DNA of 64,000 bases from Alkalimonas cellulosilytica (GTDB lineage Bacteria; Pseudomonadota; Gammaproteobacteria; Enterobacterales; Alteromonadaceae). Shown here one piece after another: positions 43,687 through 51,719 of the stretch (its first letter is position 1; every line of letters begins with the position of its first letter). Under the pieces are notes generated by a model. It did not search any database. It worked only from the letters and a program-made list of their open reading frames with translations, and was not told the DNA's origin. Both the position numbers and the translations under genes were made by a program. The DNA is taken from assembly GCF_036325985.1 (NCBI RefSeq), contig NZ_JAUHLI010000001.1, forward strand, positions 124,001-188,000, given 5' to 3'.

Positions 43687-45009
43687 ATGCAATTTTCATC
43701 TTTAGATTTAGCGGCAGATTTACAACGTGCTTTGACCGAATGCGGTTACAGTGAGATGACGCCGGTGCAGGCGCAAGCCATCGTGCCAGCCCGTCGCGGC
43801 AAGGATTTGCAAGTGACGGCGCAAACCGGTACCGGTAAAACGGCTGCTTTTGCCATCCCATTGCTGCAGCGTATGCTGGATGCTCCAAAGGCTACTCAGC
43901 CGCGCCGTCCAAGGGCTCTTATTTTAACGCCGACCCGCGAGTTGGCCGAACAAATCGGTACGGCCATCACGGCTTACGCGCAGTTTGTGCCACTGAGCGT
44001 GACCGCGCTGTTCGGCGGCGTCAAAATGGGCGGCCAGGCCAGTAAGCTGGCGGCAGGCGCCGATATGGTGATTAGTACCCCCGGTCGTTTGCTGGAGCAT
44101 ATGGCGCTTGGTAACGTGATGTTAAGCGAGGTGGAATTTGTGGTGCTGGATGAAGCCGACCGCATGCTGGATATGGGCTTTAGCACCGATGTGTTGAAGC
44201 TACTGCAAATGACCGCCCGCAACCGGCAAACCTTGTTGTTTTCTGCCACCACCTCGCCGGCGGTCAATGAGTTGTCGCATAACATTCTGAAGAATCACCA
44301 GCAAATCCGGGTCACTAAAACCAACAGTGCGGCGGATACAGTCCACCATGTGGTCTATCCGGTGGAAGAAAGCCGCAAAATCGAGCTATTCGAACAACTG
44401 CTGGCCGAGCAGAACTGGTTTCAGGTATTGGTGTTTACCAGCACCAAAGAACAGGCCGACCGTTTATTAGCCGGGCTGCAGCAGCGCCGCATTGAAGCGG
44501 CGGTGTGTCATGGCGACAAAAGCCAGGGTGCACGGCGGCGCGCCCTGGCGGATTTTAAATCGGCCAAATTGCAGGTGTTGATTGCCACCGAAGTCGCTGC
44601 CCGGGGCCTGGATATTCAGGGGCTGGATTATGTGGTCAACTTTCATCTGCCGTATTTGCCGGAAGATTACGTGCACCGCATCGGTCGTACAGGTCGGGCA
44701 GGGGCCAAGGGTCATGCCATTTCCTTTGTTAGCCGTGAAGAAGAGCAAAGCCTGGAGCGCATTCAAAAATTAATGGGCACTACCATTCAGCGCATGGTGA
44801 AACCAGGTTTTGAAGTCAGCACCCGCGACTCGCTGTTAAAAAGCATTTCGCGCAAAGTACTGACCGGGCGTGCCAATAAAGCATCTGAAACCACCATTGA
44901 CCTGGAGCGCTCAGGCAAGGCTGGTTCGAAAGCCAAGGCTAAGCCGAAAGGCGCTGTTTCATCACAAGCTAACGCCAGGGCAAAAGCTAAAGCTGGCCGC
45001 AGTAAGTAG
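43687..45009 (+). CDS. rhlE: DEAD-box RNA helicase, RhlE-like
   Basis: A 440-aa ATP-dependent RNA helicase. It has the Q motif with YSEMTPVQAQAI, motif I AQTGTGKT, PTRELAEQ (Ia), motif II DEAD in VVLDEADRMLDMG, SAT (III), and HRIGRTGRAG (VI). The C-terminal tail is lysine/alanine-rich (KAKAKPKG...), a low-complexity basic extension usual in RhlE. RhlE helps ribosome assembly and RNA turnover. Upstream aggaact serves as Shine-Dalgarno. Confidence 0.93.
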   Translation: MQFSSLDLAADLQRALTECGYSEMTPVQAQAIVPARRGKDLQVTAQTGTGKTAAFAIPLLQRMLDAPKATQPRRPRALILTPTRELAEQIGTAITAYAQFVPLSVTALFGGVKMGGQASKLAAGADMVISTPGRLLEHMALGNVMLSEVEFVVLDEADRMLDMGFSTDVLKLLQMTARNRQTLLFSATTSPAVNELSHNILKNHQQIRVTKTNSAADTVHHVVYPVEESRKIELFEQLLAEQNWFQVLVFTSTKEQADRLLAGLQQRRIEAAVCHGDKSQGARRRALADFKSAKLQVLIATEVAARGLDIQGLDYVVNFHLPYLPEDYVHRIGRTGRAGAKGHAISFVSREEEQSLERIQKLMGTTIQRMVKPGFEVSTRDSLLKSISRKVLTGRANKASETTIDLERSGKAGSKAKAKPKGAVSSQANARAKAKAGRSK

Positions 45010-45035
45010 AGAGCGAGAATGATGAAAGCCTTTTG

Positions 45036-45112
45036 TGTAACTTTTTTTGGTTTCAATTCCAAATGTAACTGAATTTGGTTTCATTCTTTACTTGTAACTT
45101 TTTTCGGTTACA
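45036..45112 (+). promoter_or_regulatory. Three tandem TGTAAC-N8-GTT(T/A)CA dyads
   Basis: Three 20-nt inverted repeats TGTAAC-N8-GTTWCA occur at 45036-45055, 45064-45083 and 45093-45112, at 28- and 29-nt spacing. The third is a perfect dyad; the first two have one mismatch in the second half-site. They occupy the region just before the SatD-like gene, so they are probably operators bound by a dimer in phase, possibly by that protein's own C-terminal helix-turn-helix. Confidence 0.75.
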
Positions 45113-45144
45113 CTTTAGGCTAAGTCTACTTATGCAGCTCAGTT

Positions 45145-45807
45145 ATGTCCGCACACGATGCCAGAAACTATGCAACTAACTATGCCGTTTTAACCGGCGA
45201 TTTAGTTCAATCCCGCACCATCAAGGCCGATCGGTACGATAGCGTGCTGTATCAACTAGAACAGTTGTTTGCTTCGAAAGCCGAAGATTGGGCGCTCAGC
45301 TACAGCTTTTATCGCGGCGATGCCTTCCAGCTGTTGCTGGCGAAACCTCAGTATGGGGTGCGATTGGCGGTGTGTATTCGCTTAACGCTGCTCAGTCTGG
45401 GGCAGGATTGCAAAATCAGCATTGGCATCGGTGCAGTGACCAACTTACGGCAGGACATTAAAAGTGCCACTGGCCCGGCTTTTACTTTATCGGGCACCGG
45501 CCTGGATAGTCTGAGTGGCTCCCAGCGTTTGCAACTTCGTTGTCAGCAAAGCGAGCTGGAGAACATTTTAGCCGTACCGGTGCAGCTGGCCGACGCCATG
45601 CTGGCCAAGCTGACTGCCCGCCAGGCGGAAGCCGTGTTGTTGCATCTGATTAATCCAGGGTTGGCGCATGAGGCCTTGGCCCAAAAGCTGGGGACCTCCA
45701 GAGCTAATGTCACCAAGCTGCTGAATAACAGCCATTTTGATTATCAATTGCTGCAGGCATTTCTGGCTTATTGTGAGCAGCATATTTGCCGGAGTATGGC
45801 ATTATGA
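45145..45807 (+). CDS. SatD-like protein with C-terminal helix-turn-helix
   Basis: A 220-aa protein of the SatD type. The N-terminal TGDLVQSR, and YRGDAFQLLL with an ISIGIGAVTNL segment, fit a nucleotidyl-cyclase-like or SatD fold. The C-terminal 50 residues (HEALAQKLGTSRANVTKLLN) look like a DNA-binding helix-turn-helix. It overlaps the DUF3307 membrane protein by 4 nt (ATGA), a pair often found together. The likely role is a regulator or sensor whose operator is the triple dyad just upstream. Biochemical function not known. Confidence 0.78.
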   Translation: MSAHDARNYATNYAVLTGDLVQSRTIKADRYDSVLYQLEQLFASKAEDWALSYSFYRGDAFQLLLAKPQYGVRLAVCIRLTLLSLGQDCKISIGIGAVTNLRQDIKSATGPAFTLSGTGLDSLSGSQRLQLRCQQSELENILAVPVQLADAMLAKLTARQAEAVLLHLINPGLAHEALAQKLGTSRANVTKLLNNSHFDYQLLQAFLAYCEQHICRSMAL

Positions 45808-46556
45808 CGGATCTGAGCTTATTGCTGAGTCTGCTGCTAGCCCATGTGCTGGCCGATTTCTTCTTTCAGCCCACCGCCTGGGTGCAGGCCCGGGCCAGTC
45901 AGCACTGGCGTGCTGCTGCACTTTATTACCACAGCTTGTTGCACTTTGGGTTAACCCTGTCGGTACTTATGCTGTGGCATTGGCTCAGTTGGTCGGCACT
46001 AAGCGGCTGGCTGCTGCTAAGCTCGGCGCTGCTGATTGCGGTTAGCCATTGTTTGATTGATTTAGCCAAATCCTATCTGCAGGGGTTTCGGTACTTTTTG
46101 CTGGATCAGCTGCTGCACCTGCTGGTGATAGGCCTGATTTGGCTGGTGTTAACCGATACCAGCATCACACAGTTGCTGGCTTTGCTACCTGGCATGCTTA
46201 GCCCTAAGGTGTTGCTGCTGGTGCTGGCGTATTTGCTGGTATTAAAGCCGGCATCGGTGGTGATTGGTTTTATCTTGAATCAAATTGCGACACCTGCGAC
46301 CGGTGCCGGCTCAGGCTTGCCAACAGCTGGTCATTGGATTGGCATGATGGAACGGGTGCTGGTGCTGACACTGATTTTAGTCGGGCAATACGGCGGGGTT
46401 GGTTTTGTGATCGCCGCCAAATCGGTGCTGCGCTTTAGCGATTTACGCAATGCCAATGATCGGGCCTTAACCGAATACATCCTGCTCGGCTCTTTGCTTA
46501 GCCTGGGGCTAACTTTGCTGCTGGGGATTGGGGTGGTGCAGTTGTTGGCGAGTTGA
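45804..46556 (+). CDS. DUF3307 membrane protein
   Basis: A 250-aa membrane protein with about seven helices, starting MTDLSLLLSLLLAHVLADFF. The HVLADFFFQP motif in helix 1 and the ALYYHSLLHF motif are typical of DUF3307. Function unknown. The start overlaps the SatD-like gene (ATGA), so it is cotranslated. It is probably controlled with it and may be the membrane partner of a signalling pair. Confidence 0.82.
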   Translation: MTDLSLLLSLLLAHVLADFFFQPTAWVQARASQHWRAAALYYHSLLHFGLTLSVLMLWHWLSWSALSGWLLLSSALLIAVSHCLIDLAKSYLQGFRYFLLDQLLHLLVIGLIWLVLTDTSITQLLALLPGMLSPKVLLLVLAYLLVLKPASVVIGFILNQIATPATGAGSGLPTAGHWIGMMERVLVLTLILVGQYGGVGFVIAAKSVLRFSDLRNANDRALTEYILLGSLLSLGLTLLLGIGVVQLLAS

Positions 46557-46566
46557 TACTGCTGGT

Positions 46567-47445
46567 TTAGTCTGTGGTTTGCCAAACACGGGAACGCAAT
46601 AACTCAAAGTATGGGGCGGACTCCGGTTCATCATTAAACCAAACCTCTAACACCTGCAAAAAGTCCGGATGCTGGCGCACCTGTGGCAGTACCCGATTTA
46701 TTTGCTGTATCGCCGCTTGGCCCCATTCCGTATTGGTGCAGCCGACAGCGCCCAGCACATGCTGGCCTTGGGTTTCTGCAACCGGCAAAAACACCAAATC
46801 AGTAGTACCCTGTTGGGCTAGTTCAAAATTGTGCAGAATTTGATACTCAAGGGTGTAGTCAATCCGTCCCATTTTTATCATGGACAGAATGGCCAGCGGG
46901 GCATTCTCACCGGTGTGGGCAAGGAGGGTGATGCCACCTTGCTCCGCTCTGTCTAAAATATGCTGAACTGCAGGGTAATGGCGCCCATCAGGATAGCCAA
47001 GTCGAAAACTTCGGTCGTTGATTAAACTGGCCAGGCGAACCGGATTGCCGTGGCGCTCTTTGATCATCTCAGCTTTTGCTGACGTCGTGATAATGCCGTG
47101 CGGATAATAAAAGTGCGTGGGCTCGCTTTGAATGGTTTCCCCCGGTAAGGGGCGGAAAATCATGCAGGGGAAACATTGATTTTCTTTGCGTTGAAATTGT
47201 TGACGAATACGCGATTGTGGCAATACCAGACGTTCACTATCAAGCTCAGCTAAATGCGCATCGATGACATTGATAAGCACATCACAAATGCCCTGGCCAG
47301 CAAAAGGCCCATCCAAGATATGAAAGGGTGGTGCGGTGTTAATCACCCAATGCAGTGAGCTTACGTGTTCGGGCGCACGCTCTGCTGCCTTGCCCGGCAG
47401 AACAAGGCTGAGCAGCACACACACTGAGATTAAAAAATACTGCAT
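46567..47445 (-). CDS. Periplasmic binding-protein-like protein (TIGR02285 type)
   Basis: A 292-aa exported protein: signal peptide MQYFLISVCVLLSLVLPGKA, then a domain that opens LHWVINTAPPFHILDGPFAG. This is like a solute-binding domain of the family 3 kind; I recall the TIGR02285 family for this type. The ATG at 47445 is preferred, with ggagcg 6 nt upstream. Neighbouring genes do not encode a transporter. Ligand unknown. Confidence 0.72.
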   Translation of the reverse strand: MQYFLISVCVLLSLVLPGKAAERAPEHVSSLHWVINTAPPFHILDGPFAGQGICDVLINVIDAHLAELDSERLVLPQSRIRQQFQRKENQCFPCMIFRPLPGETIQSEPTHFYYPHGIITTSAKAEMIKERHGNPVRLASLINDRSFRLGYPDGRHYPAVQHILDRAEQGGITLLAHTGENAPLAILSMIKMGRIDYTLEYQILHNFELAQQGTTDLVFLPVAETQGQHVLGAVGCTNTEWGQAAIQQINRVLPQVRQHPDFLQVLEVWFNDEPESAPYFELLRSRVWQTTD

Positions 47446-47849
47446 GGGTATCGCTCCTGGCATTGCTAACCCCCAGCGCTCGAAAGCCGTTATTGTGTTA
47501 CAAAATCATCATCAGCCATCAACACCATCACTGGCTAAGGCTTATCAACAGAACAGCAATTATACCCTAGCATGCCTATTCACGCGAACCTGCTTCAGGG
47601 ACGGCCGCCCAGGCTTTGGGTTGATGGCTAAATGATAGGGGGCTGCGGCGAAGCTTTGTAAACGCATAGGCGGAAGCTACTTTCTTCACAGTCTGATAAA
47701 AATTATTGATTTTTTTGTAGCAGCTGGCTAATTTGCTTGCAGCGAAGGTGATGGAAAGAAACATCCTGGGTAGTGTGTGGTGGAGTGTTCAGCTTCCTGA
47801 AGCAGTCGACTCGCTATCGGGCATTAGGCCATATTAAACAGGAGAATGT
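47446..47849. other. Intergenic region, no gene seen
   Basis: A 404-nt stretch with promoter space for both flanking genes. I see no gene, tRNA or strong terminator. A few purine-rich and T-rich runs (gatttttttg) are present but do not form a clear signal. Confidence 0.5.
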
Positions 47850-48131
47850 ATGCGTACTTTGATTGCGTTAACCATAATTGTTGCCGGAGTTGTTGTTGCT
47901 GTTATCAACCTTGCTGGTGCTTCACAGCAGCCAGCCATGAATACCATTGAACAGTGTGCCAGCTTGTTGCCGCAAGGCCAGGTCTACACCTTTGAGGTGA
48001 TGGGCATTGTGGATACAACCAGCGGTTCGCCACAACTGTCGGGTGAAATGTCCATCTCTGATGGCACTGAGCAAGACCGCTCGGCCGAGACCGAAGCTTT
48101 TGGCCAGTGCCTGGCCAGATTGATCCGTTAG
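47850..48131 (+). CDS. Unknown exported or anchored 93-aa protein
   Basis: A small protein with a hydrophobic N-terminus (LIALTIIVAGVVVAVINLAG, residues 3-22), probably a signal anchor, followed by a polar 70-residue domain with two cysteines (IEQCASLL and FGQCLARL). The aggagaatgt Shine-Dalgarno and ATG are good. Not recognised. Confidence 0.6.
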   Translation: MRTLIALTIIVAGVVVAVINLAGASQQPAMNTIEQCASLLPQGQVYTFEVMGIVDTTSGSPQLSGEMSISDGTEQDRSAETEAFGQCLARLIR

Positions 48132-48251
48132 TTGTTGCAGCTCAAACAGCCCTGCAGAAGGGTTACAAGCTGCCGGGCCCGCCTGTGTGGCTCGGCATCT
48201 TGTTTCACGTTCCGACCCGCCAGCCGGCATTCTATGCTGTGATCGCTTGGC

Positions 48252-48569
48252 TCAACTGGCCAGCTTCAGCACCACTACACCACTGATAATCATCATGACC
48301 CCAAGGTAACGCAGTAGCGAGGTGGGATCGCCGAAGAAATACACCCCGACCAAAAAGGTGCCGGCTGCTCCCATGCCGGTCCAGACGGCGTAGGCAGTAC
48401 CAAGCGGTATGGTACGCTGTGCCAGAAACAGCAGAGTACCGCTTACCACCATAAAGCCGACTGCAATCGCGATGCCGGTTAATTTATGCTGGCCACTTTG
48501 TGCTATTTTTAAGCCCACCGGCCAGCCAATTTCGGTAAAACCAGCCAACAGTAAAAAAATCCAACTCAT
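48252..48569 (-). CDS. SMR-family multidrug/guanidinium exporter (SugE/Gdx-like)
   Basis: A 105-aa four-helix transporter. The conserved membrane Glu is in GFTEIGWPVGLK (about residue 13). AQRTIPLGTAYAVWTGMG is the typical SMR stretch, and its form fits the SugE/Gdx branch, which exports guanidinium, more than EmrE. It works as an antiparallel dimer. It is divergent from a LysR gene that may control it. Confidence 0.85.
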   Translation of the reverse strand: MSWIFLLLAGFTEIGWPVGLKIAQSGQHKLTGIAIAVGFMVVSGTLLFLAQRTIPLGTAYAVWTGMGAAGTFLVGVYFFGDPTSLLRYLGVMMIISGVVVLKLAS

Positions 48570-48618
48570 GATGTCCTCATCTTGTTTGCGCTATTGCCCT
48601 TGACAGAGCGGCTATAAT

Positions 48619-48633
48619 ATCTGCTAATTAGAT
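48619..48633. promoter_or_regulatory. 15-nt dyad in the SMR/LysR divergent promoter
   Basis: ATCT-N7-AGAT with T-N11-A symmetry, the type of site LysR regulators bind. It lies between the two divergent genes, 34 nt before the LysR start. Confidence 0.45.
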
Positions 48634-48666
48634 TTATCAAAGTTAGATACCATCGAATAATTTCAT

Positions 48667-49560
48667 ATGTTAAGTCTTGAACAGATCAGAATGTTTGTGA
48701 TTGCGGCAGAGGAAGGGTCGTTTTCGGCCTGCGCCCGTAAAACCGGCAAAGTACAGTCGGCAGTCAGTCATGGCATTAACACGCTGGAGCTTGATTTAAA
48801 CCTGGAGCTGTTCGATCGCTCATCGCGTAATCCACGTTTAACCCCCGCCGGAGAGCGTTTGCTGCGTCAGGCGCGGGCCTTGCTGCAACAGGCCGATGAG
48901 CTGGAAAAAACCGCCCAGGCCATCGATAAAGAGCAAGAAACCCGCTTTACCATAGCGTTGGATGATGGCTTGTTGTTGCCGCAGGTGTTTACACTGCTTA
49001 AACAACTGGAGGAGCGTTTTCCTACACTCGAGCTGGAACTGCTGACCCTACCTTCGACCGATATGGCTGCGGTGGTGCGAAGTGGGGAGGTTCAACTGGG
49101 GGTGATGTTCTCGGAAGTGGAAGCGGCCAAAACCACCGATTTTTGTTTTGTTGGCCAGTTGGAGATGATTGCCGTTTGCCACGCCAACTACCCGTTGGCG
49201 ACGCTGGAGCACATCAGCATTTCCACCTTGCTGCCTTACCGGCAAATTGCAGTGCGGGGCAAAGACAAGCGCGAATCGTCCTTACTGCTCAGCATTGCTT
49301 CCAAAGTCTGGTGGTGCTCCGGTTACAGTGAGGCGCTTTCTCTGGTTGAACGCCAATTGGGCTGGGCCTACTTGCCGCGTTTTATGGCGCAGCACTTGCT
49401 GGATAATGGGCAGCTGCACCGGATGAAGCTGGCGATTGACCATGTCACCTGGTCGGTACCGGTGGACCTGATTTTTAGCAAAGGCGAGCCGCATGGCCCG
49501 GTGTTTTCATGGCTGCTGGAGGAATTGAAAAAGCTGTATGCCAGCCTGACCAGGGATTAA
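48667..49560 (+). CDS. LysR-family regulator
   Basis: A 297-aa regulator: N-terminal winged helix (GSFSACARKTGKVQSAVSHG, about 18-37), then an effector-binding domain. It is divergent from the SMR exporter gene, so it probably regulates that gene and itself. Confidence 0.92.
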   Translation: MLSLEQIRMFVIAAEEGSFSACARKTGKVQSAVSHGINTLELDLNLELFDRSSRNPRLTPAGERLLRQARALLQQADELEKTAQAIDKEQETRFTIALDDGLLLPQVFTLLKQLEERFPTLELELLTLPSTDMAAVVRSGEVQLGVMFSEVEAAKTTDFCFVGQLEMIAVCHANYPLATLEHISISTLLPYRQIAVRGKDKRESSLLLSIASKVWWCSGYSEALSLVERQLGWAYLPRFMAQHLLDNGQLHRMKLAIDHVTWSVPVDLIFSKGEPHGPVFSWLLEELKKLYASLTRD

Positions 49561-49605
49561 ATACGCCGCGAGCAGCTTCGCTAAACCGAGCTGTACGCAG
49601 TTGGC

Positions 49606-49643
49606 CCAAAAAAGGACGCTACGACAAGCTGCCGTGAGCGTCC
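49606..49643 (-). terminator. Terminator of the GST gene
   Basis: On the minus strand GGACGCT pairs with AGCGTCC, with inner ACG/CGT pairs, followed by T6. It lies just beyond the GST stop. Confidence 0.75.
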
Positions 49644-49679
49644 GAACAGAGGGGTTGCCCCGGCTTGTAGCAGCAAGGG

Positions 49680-50315
49680 TTAGCCCTGAGTGGTTTTTTC
49701 CAGCAGCGCATCATCCAGTTGATTGGCCCGGATGGCTGCCGGCCGGGCATTTAACCGCTCGGTATAATCCAAAAAGGCTGGCAGTGGTTCGATTGTTTTA
49801 AACATCAGGCCCCACATGATATGGCTGCCCACATAGACATCGGCAGCGGTAAACTGCTCACCACAGAGGTAGGGGCCATTGGCTAACGCTGTTTCCAGCG
49901 TCTTGATCGTATCCTGATAAAAACCAGAACCCACTGCCGGCGCATTGTCGGCATCTATGCGCCAGTCGTAGGCTTTGGCGCTGGTTGCCATTTCCAGTGG
50001 CCCGGCAACAAAGAACAGCCAACGATAGTAGGCCGCGCGCTCCGGGCTTTGTGGATCGGGTGCCAGTTGCTTTTCAGCAAAGTGATCGGCCAGGTAAGCA
50101 CAGATGGCGGCGGCCTCGGTGACTACCAGATTGCCGTGGGTCAGTGCCGGTACTTTGCCCATGGGGTTCAGCGCCAGAAAATCGGCGGACTTCATTTCAC
50201 CACCGTACTGCAGCAGCTTCACCTGGTAAGGGACCGCCAGCTCTTCCAGTAGCCAGCGGACAATACGGCCGCGGGAGTTGGGGTTGGTGTATAAGGTTAA
50301 TTCGTGCATTGCCAT
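49680..50315 (-). CDS. Glutathione S-transferase
   Basis: A 211-aa cytosolic GST. The thioredoxin-like N-terminal domain begins LTLYTNPNSRGRIVRWLLEE with the catalytic Ser or neighbouring residue in NSRGR, and NPMGKVPAL is the glutathione-binding cis-Pro loop. The helical C-terminal domain has GEQFTAADVYVGSHI, the N-capping box of GSTs. The ATG at 50315 has aagga 9 nt upstream; an upstream start would add 27 unlikely residues. Role: conjugation or detoxification. Confidence 0.9.
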   Translation of the reverse strand: MAMHELTLYTNPNSRGRIVRWLLEELAVPYQVKLLQYGGEMKSADFLALNPMGKVPALTHGNLVVTEAAAICAYLADHFAEKQLAPDPQSPERAAYYRWLFFVAGPLEMATSAKAYDWRIDADNAPAVGSGFYQDTIKTLETALANGPYLCGEQFTAADVYVGSHIMWGLMFKTIEPLPAFLDYTERLNARPAAIRANQLDDALLEKTTQG

Positions 50316-50546
50316 TGTGGTATTCCTTGTTGCTGGTAACTTTTGCACCTGGTCAGTGATCTGGCCTGGCAGTGTGGCGGTTTTCCGCTGATCCAAGAGT
50401 ACAACTCATCTAGGGCAGAATACGTCCTAATTTTCGGCTATAGTTGCACTTTTAGTTTCACTTTGATCGTTTGCAGACAGCAGAGCGATTATGTGCATAA
50501 AGCATAGCAAAGCACTGGGGGATGGGATGACACAAAGGCAGCTGTT

Positions 50547-51503
50547 ATGAGTGGCCCCACGGTGCGGGTACTGACCTTGCTGGAACTGTTGCAATCGCAT
50601 TCGCGTTTAAACGGCACTGAGATAGCGCAGCAGCTTGGTGTGGATAAGCGCACGGTGCGACGCTATATTCAGGCGCTGGAAGCATTGGGCATACCGGTGA
50701 CCACAGAGCAGGGCCGCGATGGCGGCTATATGCTGGTGGCTGGTTACAAATTGCCGCCGATGATGTTTACCCATGAAGAAACCCTGGCGTTATCACTTGG
50801 TTTGTTGGCCGCGAAAAAGTTAAACCTGGCCGAGACGGAAGCGGCTATCAGCAGTGTGCAGGCGAAACTGGAACGGGTGATGCCGGCGAAGTTGAAATCC
50901 CGAACCCGGCTGATTGCCGATACCATCAATCTGATGTTGCCGGAGCCTGCACCCGCCAGTCGGGGATTGCCATTATCGCCGTTGCTGGATGCGCTGGAGC
51001 AGCAGCGCGCGGTGCAGATCCGCTATGCGTCCTACCATACCGAACCGGTAGAGCGGCGGGTGGATCCCTTTGGCTTGCTGTTTCGCCGCCAGCACTGGTA
51101 CCTGAGCGGTTACTGCCATCTGCGCCAGGATCTGCGTATTTTCCGGTTGGATCGTATTCAGCAACTGGCATTGCTTGAGCAGACCTTTATCCGGCCAGCG
51201 AACTTTAATGCGGCAGAGCATTTTAATGTCAGTCTGAATCAGATGCCGGGTAATTTGTCGGTAAAAGTTATGCTGCATACCGACTTAACGACGGCTGCTG
51301 AGCATCTTGGTTTAACCGCCTCCTTGTTAAAACCGCAGGTCGGTGGTTTGCTGCTGAGCTTTCAAATCGACAACTGCGATTGCATCGCCCTCTGGCTGAG
51401 CCAACTGCCGTTTGATTTCACCATTCTGGAGCCACCGGAGCTCAGGCAAGCACTTAACAAGCAGGCGCAGCGTTTGCTGCGACTGGCTGGTCAGGCGCAG
51501 TGA
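50547..51503 (+). CDS. HTH/WYL-domain transcriptional regulator
   Basis: A 318-aa regulator with an N-terminal helix-turn-helix (LNGTEIAQQLGVDKRTVRRY, about 20-40), then a WYL-type sensory domain (about 145-230; LYRRQHWYLSGYCHL-like stretch reads LFRRQHWYLSGYC). WYL regulators often sense nucleotides or oligonucleotides and occur in both defence and stress loci. It is divergent from the GST gene with 230 nt between, so the two might be co-regulated. Target unknown. Confidence 0.85.
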   Translation: MSGPTVRVLTLLELLQSHSRLNGTEIAQQLGVDKRTVRRYIQALEALGIPVTTEQGRDGGYMLVAGYKLPPMMFTHEETLALSLGLLAAKKLNLAETEAAISSVQAKLERVMPAKLKSRTRLIADTINLMLPEPAPASRGLPLSPLLDALEQQRAVQIRYASYHTEPVERRVDPFGLLFRRQHWYLSGYCHLRQDLRIFRLDRIQQLALLEQTFIRPANFNAAEHFNVSLNQMPGNLSVKVMLHTDLTTAAEHLGLTASLLKPQVGGLLLSFQIDNCDCIALWLSQLPFDFTILEPPELRQALNKQAQRLLRLAGQAQ

Positions 51504-51719
51504 GTGGTGGTAAGGCATAGTTTATGCTGCGAGGGCTCGGTAGTTAAAAGCTGCGTGCCTGAAAATTAATGCCCGTACCAGACTCGCAATACTGTTTCAG
51601 GCTCACTTATGATTGCATATCAAGGTGGGTTTGAGTAATAAGTCACCTTTGCATTATTGGTAATAATAAGTAGGCGGCTGATTTTCAAATGCACTTTAAT
51701 AATTAAAAGCCAGCCACAG

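Noticed and set aside
48600..48616. TTGACA and TATAAT near the LysR gene
   Set aside because: The hexamers are only 7 nt apart, so they cannot form one sigma-70 promoter.
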